64,000 bases of DNA from the NCBI GenBank assembly GCA_002794735.1, contig NBAZ01000036.1, positions 47,569 to 111,568 of the forward strand, written 5' to 3'. Below are positions 34,055 to 46,178 of the stretch, piece after piece. Position 1 is the stretch's first letter. Every line of letters starts with the position of its first letter. The notes under the pieces were generated by a model. The model saw nothing but the letters and a program-made list of their open reading frames with translations, did no database searches and was not told the origin of the DNA. Source of the stretch: Pyrrhoderma lamaoense. Its lineage: Eukaryota > Basidiomycota > Agaricomycetes > Hymenochaetales > Hymenochaetaceae. A program made the translations under genes and the position numbers.

Positions 34055-35904
34055 TAGATAAACTCACTTTTCTTATAGATTCAGAGATTCAGACCGATCC
34101 CCAAGCGAGTCACCACATCATTGTGGCGTAGTAGCAGATTGTTTCTATTGATTGTGAGTTTATTGTCGGTAGCATTGATGGCTTTGTTCAAGCGGATAAC
34201 AATGACGGAGGCAACGATAGAGGTAGACAAAAAGGGAGAAGGAGGGTTATGGGTACAGTTTTGGAACGAGCCGATGCTAACATCTGATTGTGTCTTTCTT
34301 GTAAGTCATTGTATGTACCATAAATGTGTCCATTATATGTTATGAGAGTCGTTAACTGGCGAGTAGCCTATAGAATGATATCAGATCGAATTGTGTGATA
34401 CTATGGATCTGATTATCGTATAATTTATATTTCATATATTTCATAGTTACCGAGAAGTTTCAGCGATACATAGGTTTCAATTAGTGATTACTGTACTGAT
34501 AGACAGTAGGATTAGAATCGGTTCACTCTGGATAGCTGTATCTACTATAACAGACTTTAACCTATGGTCTTATAACTTAGAGAATACCATCATTGCTTGT
34601 GACACCTGTGTTATGTGTTATTCGCAACCGTTGATGAAAAGAGTTGTGAGTTTATACTTGAGTTCTTTGATGACATGAAGTGAACAGTAGCTGTCTACTT
34701 ACAAGACGTAGATGTAGTAGTCTCGCTTCATTATTTCAAGCTGTACTAAGCTCATATGCGTACATCTAAAGGTTTCCTTTTGTTGCAAAGATCCCAACAG
34801 ATCATCATTCATCATTTGAACCGTTGTTCTATGAACATGGATAAATTGAACCTTTCCAGCCCATCCAAGCTGTCGAGAAGTATGGTGCTGCAAGTTTTTT
34901 CGACATCAGAGTTGTTTCATGGCTCTTACGAGAGGTTTGGTCACGAAAAAGGGAAGAAAGCTGTGTTTATCCCAAGAGCTTACATTGAAGTCAAGTCTTT
35001 TATACTTGGCTCCTCTATTCGTAGCCAGTCTTATCCCATACGGTTGTGTTCTGAAGTATATAGTTTTATATTACTACAAACTTGAAATAGCTTGTAATAG
35101 TAGCATATGTAGCGATGGCGAACATTGTTAGCTACTAACTACGTAGTTGCGGAAGATGAAAGTGGTGAGAAAGATTTCTCAAGTAAGAAAATCATAGCAC
35201 CAATCGGTGATCCTCCTTATTATATAAGGTATTTCTAATAAGCAACACAAGTACCATGACTTAACTGACATCCCAACAGATCAAAAACTTCCTTGACGTG
35301 ATGTATTGATATATTTGAAACAAGATTAAAGATAAAATCGGCCTAAATAGGAAAACTGAGATGGGTCAGAGCGAGGGCAAGTCCACCGATTGAGCACAAT
35401 TGTTGAAAAGTGCAGCTGAATAGCTAGTATTAGGTAGCGGGAAGTGCCTTGAAACAGTATAAGAAATTTCAAGTTACTCATGATAGAGCTTTGCTGATAT
35501 AGTTTTACTATATATAGCCTATTGATGTAATATCATACTAGCCTTATCACTACATGCCTTCGGACAAGTCCATAGTGACAACCCAAGCAGACTTTCTTAT
35601 TTGTATAATATTGTGAGTATTACACTCAAAAGCACGTGAGTTAGCCCTTGGACAGGACATAAGATATGGATAAGAGTCAATCGTAATTGCGCTCTTGATT
35701 AGTAGAAAATACACATAGTATCAATGATCTCTTGTCTTCCATCTTATCAGGTTTTGATCGTTTTCACAATTTCTCATAAGAACCGGGAATCATCATAGCC
35801 ATTTGATCTCAAGAGGTAATCAAGCACTTAGCTATAAAAAAACCGGGATAACCTTCTCGGGTCCTAAAATCCCCCCCCATCTCACTTCTTCAAGCTTTAA
35901 GAGA
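34055..35904. other. Spacer between array copies 8 and 9
   Basis: The first 200 bases continue the duplicated 3' flank (TTATAGATTCAGAGATTC, GGCGTAGTAGCAGAT). The remainder, to 35904, holds only short frames without motifs. No gene, LTR or RNA gene was recognised. Confidence 0.45.
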
Positions 35905-37539
35905 ATGACTGGAGCCTTCAGGTACAAGCAGTAAATTGGTGCAGGATGCTTTCATAGGACATCGTTTCAAGTAGTTGTGTGCTCACTTCTCATATACGAC
36001 ACATGTATGCTAGTATTCATCTGCCTTCTATACGAGAGCCCTTATTTTCCATATACTTTAGTGATTACTTTTGATAAGGAGGCGAGTCTATCAAGAGTAG
36101 ATCTAAAGTCCTCTAACTGGGCTAACACTGGGATCCTTAGATCAAGTATTACTGGGCTAGTCTATCCTTCCATTTTCTCTGTACCGTAGCTTACATACAG
36201 TATGACCAGACATGGAGATGGTCTAAACTTACAAACATACTTTTCTTTGTTGTTAGTAAACACACCAGCTTCTTATAATGCTTTGTTACCATCATTCATC
36301 TAGAACCGTTATTTGGTATATATTCCGCTATGACAAGACTTTTTGGTGAGAAACGCACAGTCTTATAGAGCTTGATATTTATACCATTGACGACTTAGCG
36401 ACAAGCTTGGAGTATCGACACAGATGTACGTATTCCAAGTAGGTTTGCTATATTAAGCTTACTGGCCACCCTTCTTAGATGTAAATTTTCCTCTCAACCT
36501 TTATCCGCTCTCTGGATATTTCTATACTTGAATACAAATAGGCAAATACTCAAGTTGGACGCTTGTGATTGGAGGTAATTACAAATAATATATGATCATA
36601 CTTCTATCCTTTAAGTCGAGCTTATCAGATATCTTGTCGACATAATAATCGATTGTAAGACACCCATGAAACATAGTCTTACCCAACTGATGGCAAAATA
36701 GACAATATTCTATTCGAGTCCTTGCTCTCTGGCATAAAAGTTAGTATAGATGGATAGTACATTCAGACTCTATCTGATTGCCACAGACAAGATATTATGC
36801 ATTATTCTTTACTTTCTCATTATATTCGAAGCCATTGTGAAACTAGTACTTGCTATCATAGCTATTAGTTTCAGAAAAAGGTATGCTTACTGGTCTTCCT
36901 TGATATGTCGCGCTTATCTCCTTTAGTCCGATCATATACTATCACAAGCGGAATAATAATGGCGTGCGCTCCTTCATCAGAGAGTTCACATAAGCTTGTT
37001 AGTATTTTCCAAACCATTGATTGGTAAGTTCACCTAGGTATCTTTGTATTCTCAATGATTATTTCTGATGCACAATCAAAGGACCGTGACGGCAGCCGTT
37101 GGACTTACTCTTATACTGTTGGCTCTTTATAAGGCCTTCGAGCATTGGAAACTTTCTGGCATGAAAAGAACTAGTCTTTTTAGTGTTATAATCAAGGATC
37201 AGATCATATACTATTTTATGTAAGAGTTTTATATTCACTGCAGATATTCTCTTTCATTCACGTCTATGAAGGGTCATGTTTTGCAGTGTAGTGAATATCG
37301 TTAGTCCACTCCTTGAATACGATGAAGGTACATCTTATAAATGGGATTACCTTGATGGTCTCGGGAATGTTGGTCTCCTATGCATCCTTGGGAGTCGTAT
37401 GTTCTTGAACCTGAAGGAAGCCGCTGACATGGATGTGAATGAGGATGCAAGCCAAATGAACTATGGTCACTCAATAAGCACCGTTAGTGCTCCACGGTTT
37501 GCTAGCCCTACTAGCTATATATCCGGTAATTATAAATAA
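35905..37539 (+). pseudogene. DUF6533 array copy 9, broken
   Basis: The exon order of the family is preserved but several lesions are visible. The only suitable ATG (35905) is followed nine codons later by TAA in the same frame, ahead of VVVCSLLIYDT. Both micro-exons keep their sizes (20 nt, ITFDKE; 15 nt, IKYYW), but both are followed by GC instead of GT (GCGAGT, GCTAGT). The NRY exon is one base short (42 instead of 43 nt), which shifts the frame. The helix exon (VGLTLILLALYKAFEHW) and last exon (MFLNLKEAADM, end TAA 37537-37539) are still readable. It is probably a recently inactivated and the most divergent member, at the right end of the array. Confidence 0.75.
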
Positions 37540-38360
37540 CATATTAACGTCTCATAATCTGATCCGATGCTAGGCTCAGTGGTCACAATTTAATCATGCC
37601 TACACATCATTATTATGCTCCGGGGATGAAATGTATGTTGAGCAATCATCTGGAAGGAGGATTTACCTCTAATTCCAGGAGAAAGTTGTTGAGAAGTGGA
37701 CAACAAGATGCAGAGCTAGATATTTGACTTATGTAATGTATTGACTTTAGCTATCAGCTTGATGCCGTTAATTTTGCTTCTACATGTGAATACTATGATT
37801 ATGCGGAAATACGAAAACTATAAGCAATATGTTAAGATTCAGCGCTGAACATTTAACTTCTTTTTTATGTCGGTACAGTGAAAATAAAAAAGTTTGCTTA
37901 GGGGCGTCCCGCTTTTACGCTTTCCACTTTTTGTCAAGACACTGAGCCAGATCCAACTACGACAGCTGAACAAGACTTGGGCAATTTCTTGGGCTTACAC
38001 CGAAGCATGTTTCAATAGACCTTCGTCTTCCTCCACAGTAATATGCTATTATCTGGAAATGTGTACCTCCGGTACATAAAATGTCGACCCCAAGATTATC
38101 AACCAGCCCGATGTCACTTCACGCACGTGAGAATCTGCAATCCCTCAAAATGTATCTCTTCTCGATAGTGTTTCAGTTTGATAGCTATGTTTTGAGAATG
38201 CAAAACTAATGGCTATTGAGAGTCTCATGATGCTCGTATCTCTTTTTGGAGATCAAGTGATTGGATGGTGACCTTCGCAATGAATTCTTTTGATTATTTC
38301 TATCGTGAAAGGGTCTGTTTGTCGCTCGTATGGTTATTGTTCATATTAATAATGACTCGT
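37540..38360. other. No gene recognised
   Basis: About 820 bases between the last array unit and a solo LTR. Only short unsupported frames. Confidence 0.45.
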
Positions 38361-39120
38361 TGAAAACTAAACTTTTGGTCTGATTTTGACCTTGGTGTCG
38401 TAACTAGTGGCGAGGACGTGGGGTTTAGAGTCTGCCTACACCAGACACGATGCTCAGGCTAAGATTTGGGGGCTAAAGAGCGAGATACTCGACCTCGGCC
38501 GTCCGGCCGAGATCTCGGTCGGACCGTAGAGACAGATAGAGACCTTGAGGCGAGCTGAGACTTCGCAGACCAGTAAAAGTAGTAGAAACGTATAGAACAG
38601 AGCCCCGACCGAGGCTGTATTTTGAGGTAAAAGTGTATGTATTTCAGTCCGCCCGGACGACTGGCAGTACGGTCAGAGCGTTACAAGCACGCCCGGGCAG
38701 GCTAACTAAGCAGCAGAGAAGTAGATAAAGAGTACAGGAGACTAGTAGAGAGCTACTCGGGGGGGGGGGTGAATAGACTGGGAGTAGACTGGGGATTGAT
38801 TGGGAATTGATTGGGAATTTACCGGTCTACTACGGCCTCAAGTCTGGAGGCTTATATAGCAAAACACGAGATAAAGGTTAGATAATAAGGAAAGCATGGA
38901 GTCCAGGTGGCTATATGCCACTGGACGAGGGGTTTAAGCTATCAGAAACGAGAGTGCCATATAAGCGAACCCTAGCCTCGAGTAAGAGTAGAAAGTGAAG
39001 CTAGATAGTAAGGGAAATAAACCAGGCGCGCGTCCGAGTAGTAGCAATGGACTTCTCGGGCGAGTTAGAAAGTGCATTATAAATGCACTACGGCCGGCCA
39101 AACACTTAGCTCGTCCTACA
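38361..39120 (-). mobile_element. Solo LTR (copy F)
   Basis: Starts TGAAAACTAAACTTTTGG and ends GCTCGTCCTACA, about 760 bp. A 4-bp target duplication TCGT is seen at 38357-38360 and 39121-39124. It contains the G homopolymer, TATA-like and inverted-repeat landmarks of the family in reverse orientation. Confidence 0.88.
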
Positions 39121-40893
39121 TCGTGCTCCCTAATGCAGTATCTTGAAAGATTCTTCACCGGTAGTAGCGATGTTTGTCCAATTCGACTTACACAAATAAA
39201 GGATACTATCTTTCAAGAATTCTAGCAATTTCATATTTCTAATACTTTATGTATATCAGGTGCTAGATGCCCAAGTAATAACTTAATTTGTCTGTGCAGA
39301 CTCGAGAAGCATTATAGTACAGTGTGAAAGATATCTAAAACTCACCAAGATAAGCCTATATCGATATTTGAATCATACAAGCTATCCCAGATTCGTTCAT
39401 GAATAGTAAACCTTCTCCGCTTTCCTGTCTTCATCATTGTTGCACTTACAAAAGGCGGTATAAGTTTTATCCTTGGAGACTCTGATCTTCGTTGTATCTC
39501 CGATAGCTGCTCCCTTGGAGGTATCCACGAGTAAGAGTAGGTCTGAGAGACATCAAACAGAAATCAAACACATCTCTCTTCTTCGTGTACTTCGTGTCAC
39601 TTCCAGGTCTCATGTAATCGTATACATAAGTATTTTTATTTTTACTCGAAAAGACTCCATGGGAGAATAAGAAGAATTGATTATCACCATGTTTGAGTCA
39701 CAGATTGTTTTACGATGTTAGTGGAACACTAAGGATAATATCTTCTTGTTGGGTTTTCTCGAGAGTTTGTCTTTTCTGCTATACTCATAACGGTATTGAC
39801 TATTACTTCTTACATTACAGTAATATGAATCGGATATAAATTGCATTGTCTGACTTAGCACAGTGATGTGGCGGAGACACAGGAGGGTTTCGATCACGGA
39901 CTTAAGCATAGCTCTTGCCGCCGATAAAAGGCTAAACCGCGTGTAGTGGCTATGCCGCACTTTATGAAGAGGGCACTTGGAGGCTATGATTGTGGCAATT
40001 GCATCGTCAAACTTGCCACGCCTATCTGGCGAGTAATAGCATGCTGCGGGCGTTATGTACTGTTCCTGGGCTGCTACTGCCAAAACACCATTTCCAAGCT
40101 CCACATTATTTTTAGTCCTTAAGAGGAACTAGGCCATTCAAGACAGATAGTAATTGTAACTCAATAATTTCGAGATCCAGTCAGCCGTTACTTCTAGCAT
40201 ACATACAAACACTGCCTGATTCTAGTAAATGTTTTCACTCCGGAACATAATTATAGCCACATGACGTACATAATCGATAAAGCTCAAACGTGAACAGAAA
40301 ATGCAGGTACATACTGTGCTTAGATATCCTATTAAAATGGCCTGAACGGATATTACGCTGGAAAGCTCCGAGAGTCTCATAGGATATGTGGCACAGTCAA
40401 GGCGTAGAGCTACCGTAACTTTAAAGTTTTTGTGCAAATTGGGGAAATGGTTAACCCTTACACCTTCGTTCCTTCGCCTAGTATATCAGTACACCGCCCA
40501 ACCTAGAACTACCCTGTCTTCCAGGCTCCTTTCCTCGCTTTCCTTATTTCCGTCGGTCTCCGCTTATAGAATGGGGTTTTAAGAAGATGAGCGAAAGGGA
40601 GAAAATGCTATAATGATATATATTACTTGGGTTTATGTACTAATTATTTCCTTCCTTCTCCGAAGTCTTGAATCTCGAATCTTATGGCCGCTAATCTTCG
40701 TACTTGATCTCATATTACCATATTTTCAAGTGGATCGTAGAATCTCCAAGTAACGAGGAGAATTAATCAGAGGATTATTGCTTCTCTAGCAACAAGCGGA
40801 TGACACTCTGAAATCTCAAAAAAAAAGACGGATCAAGAGGCAAAAGCTTAAGCGACAAGCGATAATCAACAGAACTCGAGTAAAAAAAGAGAG
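39121..40893. other. Gene-poor interval with second R3 repeat copy
   Basis: Bases 39836-39985 match the R3 repeat at 14455-14600 (TTGCCGCCGATAAAAG core). On the minus strand at about 39400-39540 there is a short protein-like reading (TKIRVSKDKTYTAFCKCN) without start or splice support. The rest shows nothing recognised, up to the promoter of the first zinc-cluster gene. Confidence 0.45.
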
Positions 40894-43800
40894 ATGTCAA
40901 CCATAACGTGCTTTAGGCTATCTGTGAACACCAATACGAATGCTGTGAGTGCATGCGACCAATTCAGCGGGGCTGGTCGCAATGGTTACAATGAGGGAAG
41001 CAAAGGGAAAGGGGGAGGTAAAAGTGTGAAGAGGACGCGAGGGCAACGGACAAACAATGAAAGTAAAATGATGCAGATTAGAAGGGCAAAAGGAGAGATT
41101 TCCTGCGCTGAATGTCGACGGTGAGTTTAGCTTATCATTGTAACAAAAACCAGTAATCTCTATCCCCCTACCTTATAAGTGCTAAACTTAACCCACTAAT
41201 TGATTCTCATTTATACAGATTAAAACTCAGATGCGATAGATCGGTAAGCTTCACTACTATGTTTGCCGAGTTTAGTAGGAGTTATGCACTTCAGTCCTAT
41301 ATGGGGAGATATTAAATATGGTCACGAAGGATGTTTGATATATCTTTCTTTTACTTTTCACTTCTTTACTCAAAATTCTTACTTCCCACAATACTAATTT
41401 CTCTTCTCGCAGTTACCATGCAGTTCATGTGTAAGAAGGGATGTGCAGTATTATGTCCAAATGGTATGTGCGCTTTACTAATGAGGCACCGAGGAGCCTG
41501 AGACTCACGTTAAACACTTCAATATTACAAATCGTTACATGTTATTTTTCTATAAACAAAATTATAGGCGTTCTTCCGCTCGGTCAAGGCTCGCGATCTC
41601 TCTTTGCCGATACGACCGAGCTCCATCAGAAGCTCGATAAGATGCATACTCGAATACGTGCACTCGAAGAAGCGCTTGCTGTTTCCTACTCCCAACATAG
41701 TAGCAATAATCACCCACTGCTGGGTTCCGACTTGTTAGACATAAAGAACTATGCATCAACGGGGATGAACATCAAGAGTGGGGATGGAGAAAGGATACAA
41801 GGACGAAACGGAAAGGAGACAAAGGATGTAAAGGAAGCATTAGATAAAGGCGTGCTAAAATCCTTTGATAACATGGCACTAGAAAGCCAGGAAAATGTGG
41901 ATAAGGTACGGGGTGTTTTGCTTCATGATATAAGAGAAGATGTTAACTATTTCCTCTCCGGGGAATACAGTTATGCGACCGCCGTAGCGGTAACTCGTTG
42001 TTTTCGTTAGCTCAAGAAGCACATTACTGCAACAGCATTCTATACAATACCAGGAGAATAACTATACTTCGCTTCAAGAATCGATGTATAACATAGGAGT
42101 AGCTCCAGAATTCAGTCACTTGAATGACAGTACATTCTACTCAAGCTCTATGTCGAGTTGTCAAGTACTAGAGAGCATCAGGCATTTACTACCGACTTAC
42201 GAACGTGCACATGAGCTCTGCGAAAGCTATATGAAGAGCATAGGGTGGTATATTCAGCCTGTCCCAAAGGAGCAGTTGTTTAATGAACTGCTTCCAATGG
42301 TATACCGTTTATTTGAAATTCCATCGGAGCAGGTAGAGCGTACAACGGAGGTTATAGGGAAGTTGAGACCGGTGAGAAGAGGGACGGCCCCTTGGAGAAT
42401 GGGGAAGAGTTTACAAGGAGTAACCCCACACTGTGTCATGAAAGAGAGAAATCACCTGGGACTCATAGCAGATGGGAGCATGATCTTGCAGCATTTCTCG
42501 CTATTCTTGCCCTCGGCACTCTAGGAGAACTTGATTTATGCCCTTCATCCACTACTTCAGAGAATTTTGTCTATTGGTCCGAGTACTTCTCAGTTTGGGG
42601 TCAGGGTTTTCCGACCCGGGGATTTCGACGGTCCAGTCACTCTTTTTAATAGGGACCTATTACGTATTTTCAATGAAAGAGCGAGGAATAGATAAAATGA
42701 CAAAGATATTGAGCTTAGGGTCGATGTTAATGTTCAATGTGAGTCTTTCATAATATCGTAATAGCTACCATTGACTGAATCCGCTACCTTCTGTACCCTA
42801 ATCATAGCTTGAGTTACGTGAGTAGTGTTCCATTCTGGCTTTGCTAGAGGATTGAAAGCTTACCAGAAGCATTACTAGACAAGGAACGGGATCTAGAAGA
42901 ACCTGAAAGTGCGATACGGATACAACGCAGACGTCACGTTTTCTGGGAAATCAGATGTTTGGAATTATGGATGGTATGTGACTAGAGCAATCAATGCCAA
43001 TCCTTAGTAAATCGTAAAACTAATTATTCTGGGTTGTGATCCTTAGAGTTTGAATTCGGGAAACTCTCCTCAATTGCACCCGGATTATATTGAATGTAGG
43101 CACCCTGGAAACGGAAGCGAGGCTTCGGATGGCGAAGTAAACAATAGACAGGATTGTGCGTTGCCTCTTGTCACTCGTTTAGAGATTTTCTCCAGGAACT
43201 CGTCTAACTTGAACTCTTAGTTTTTTTTGGAAACATAAGTTTGTTCAAGACGTTCTGGAAAAAGTTGTTTTTAAGCTTGGTTTAGCTAAGTCGCTGAGTT
43301 ATACTGAAATCTTGGAGCTCGATCAACTAGTCCGAGAGTTTGGGCCGATTTCCTTTCAACACGATGGTATCAATACTTCGACTGATGTTAACAATTCTTC
43401 GGAAGAGGGGACATTCGTTACTTTGTAGAAACAAGTATGTTGAAACTCCTAAAGGAATCCAGTGAGTATATCAAAAATAGACACCTACAACACAATCTTT
43501 GATGCATATCTTTGTCCTTGCCAGCATTACTAGCTCTCCATCGCAACTTCTTTGCTAGTGCTCTACTCAAGAGCCCATCGAATCCGACTAGCAGTGAATT
43601 CTCAGTCTCATTCCTCGCAGCTTTCAGTAGTGCGGTAGTTTTTTTGCGAGTAGCTCGCGAAAACATCCCCGAAATATCGCCTACCCTGCTTCGCTGTTGG
43701 AGTATATGGACGCCTATTCTTGATTCTGCGTTAATTGTAGGGTCCGTCGCTTCCCGTACCCCAACATCCGAGTTCGGACAGAAAGCATTTAAGGAGCTTT

Positions 43801-45197
43801 CCGATGTGATGAATGTTTTAGGAAGGATGAGATGTCATCCTGCAGTGCATGCCAAATTTGTACGTACCATGCCCGTCTGAGAAAAATGGAAGTTGAAAAA
43901 CTTACTTATGCTCAATCTGATAACCCTTAGCCCTTACTTGAACGCTTACATGCTCAAGCATACCAAGCACTATTGAAGGCTGGGATCCTGAGTGAGGATC
44001 TCCAGAACGGGAGTAGCATACAAGCTGCTATTTCGCATGGAGACGGCCTTGAGCTGCGACAAAATCGGATAGATATTGAATCCACCCCAGAACATGACTC
44101 TTTGGCGAACCAAAATCGTGTTCCCCCTTACTGGTACAGTTTTAGCCCGTATGAGGTACAACAACCCCAATTGAGCTTGAGTACTTCGGGTACTAAGATT
44201 CAAGGGACGGCATGGGAAAACGAAGGCTTGATGGAGAGTGCAACGAACAACCAAAGCGCTTTGGATTCTGGGAAAATAAGTGCGGCAACCCCATTTTTCA
44301 GCGATATGAGCTCAACTTCTCAAGAGAGTCTTTACACTGGCGTTGAATCGAGTAATGCAAGTGCATGGCTTCCTCATCATGGACAGACCCCTTTGCCTAG
44401 TGTTTATACTAGCGAAAGTGGGTACACGTTTGATCCCAATAACACAGACAACTCTGCTTCTGCTTTCGCTTCTGGGTATTCTGATTTTATGAGTCCCAGA
44501 CTCACACCTAACACAGAGTCAAACATAGATTTCATGGCCAAGCAAGAAATTCTACTCAAGCACAACTCTATGGCCTTAGAAATTCCGGCTCTTTCATTAA
44601 GCATACAACTCGGTGCTCTGACGAATCTTCGCCGCGTCTCAGTGTTGTAAAATCATCGTCTGAAAGGGACCCTGATGAGCCTGTGTTGTCCCCAAAGTTC
44701 AAACGACGTGTGGCACGATCAATGATACTAGAGACCAAGCGCAATCAACAGTGGAACACGATACAGAAATATCAGGATGTAACGCGTTCTTACATATGGA
44801 TGTTGACGAGACAGACACCAGGTTGCAACACACTACCTCGACTTCTTTGTATAGCACTGATATTTCCAACCCATTGAGCGATATGAATGAGACGAAAATA
44901 CAAACTGGGTCTCAGGTGGTCGACCAAGGGGCATATTTCAGCCAAGGAGAGAATAAGGAGATGGTAACATCTATCGACGCGACCATAGCTTATGGAACAA
45001 GAACTATGGGCCCCTTCAGTGCTCCTGCGATGCAAGTACCTATGTACTCATGGATGTACCACCCCCATCAGCACCAAGGAGTAGCTTCTGCTCTTTGTCA
45101 CCAGGGAATTGTATATCCCATTCAGGCTCAGTCAGATACAGGCGTGAACCATGTTTCGCATTATGAGATGAAGCAACCTTATAGTGCTTACCCTTAA
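40894..45197 (+). pseudogene. Zn(II)2Cys6 transcription factor, first of a tandem pair, inactivated
   Basis: The zinc cluster is split over three exons: ...GEISCAECRR, then LKLRCDRS, then LPCSSCVRR. In the third, the run at 41438-41440 has one G too few, so the last Cys residues are out of frame compared with the downstream paralog. The linker (GVLPLGQGSRSLFADT) and helix follow. The middle-homology region is readable only in pieces in different frames: HLLPTYERAHELCE, then AAFLAILALGTLGELDL after a shift, then TVQSLFLIGTYY after another. More shifts lie near 43425 and between 44640 and 44750. The C-terminal part (NFFASALLKSP, then an Asn/Ser/Gln-rich tail) ends at TAA 45195-45197. At least four independent breaks make this a pseudogene even if the zinc-cluster indel is a base-calling error. 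Confidence 0.8.
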
Positions 45198-46178
45198 CTA
45201 ACGGAGATATTTTATTTCATTAATGTTAATTCAATAATAATTGTTACTATGAACAGATTTAGGTATATATTAGATCCCATATGATTTATGTACGCGTGGC
45301 TCCTTTTGACTTAATTACCTTATTAACTGCAACAACCCGTTGGCTCAATAATCTATTTTTCGTAATATTTTGCTTTGTTGCCTAATTTTTCTTCGTGTAA
45401 CTATAGATTAGATAAGAACCTATCTAAAAAAGATAGAAAGAATTCAGAGAATTCTATGGTACGATGATCGGAGATAAAACACCGAGAAACGCTCTTGGGC
45501 TCGGGTAAGTATTTCAGCGAGTGTATATCATCAAAAAGTATTTACCGAGTAAGAGGTCAGGATTAGACGCAAAGGAATATGTATAACATGGACCATAAAG
45601 GTCTCACGATAATTTGATAGCCCGATAGATGTAAAGATGTCTTACAAGAAATAAAAATTCACATGCGGGCAGAAGCCCTTGCCCGATGACATCTTTGTCA
45701 TAGAGCAGTATCGAAGTGCAGGCTCTAGGAATGGTAAGTAGATGATAATGAATGCAAGAAAGAGTAAAGATGACACACTTCTTAATGCTCTCGGGCATTG
45801 GGTAACTAGGTTAGTCAGATAGAGTCCTCCGTATTCATGAAACACACTTGAACACGCGCGTAGAGATCGGACCAACCTTAAATTATAATAAAAGTTAAAA
45901 AGCGGCTGCCCAATTACAATATTTTTGAAGGCGCTTGAGTGTGAGGCAGTGTCATCCGAAATTTGGTCCGATAGAGATGACTGATAACTTTCCTTGTATG
46001 CTTTTAGTGTTCAGATGGAAAAGTTGGGGCCAGCTTCCTTTTATTGTGTTGGAACCCTCGTATTTCTCTCTCGTTTACCATTCACCGGTTTACTATAATT
46101 TAGTTCTTGATTGCGCCCTCGGAGAAGAAATTTGTAGATACGTAGGAAGCAACGGAACGAGCTTGAATCCACCATAAC
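45198..46178. other. Intergenic region between the two zinc-cluster genes
   Basis: About 980 bases, AT-rich, no supported frame. It should hold the terminator of the first gene and the promoter of the second; no individual site is convincing. Confidence 0.45.

Noticed and set aside
39718..40104. 128-codon minus-strand open frame over R3
   Set aside because: The corresponding frame in the other R3 copy is only partly conserved and no family was recognised; kept as repeat only.
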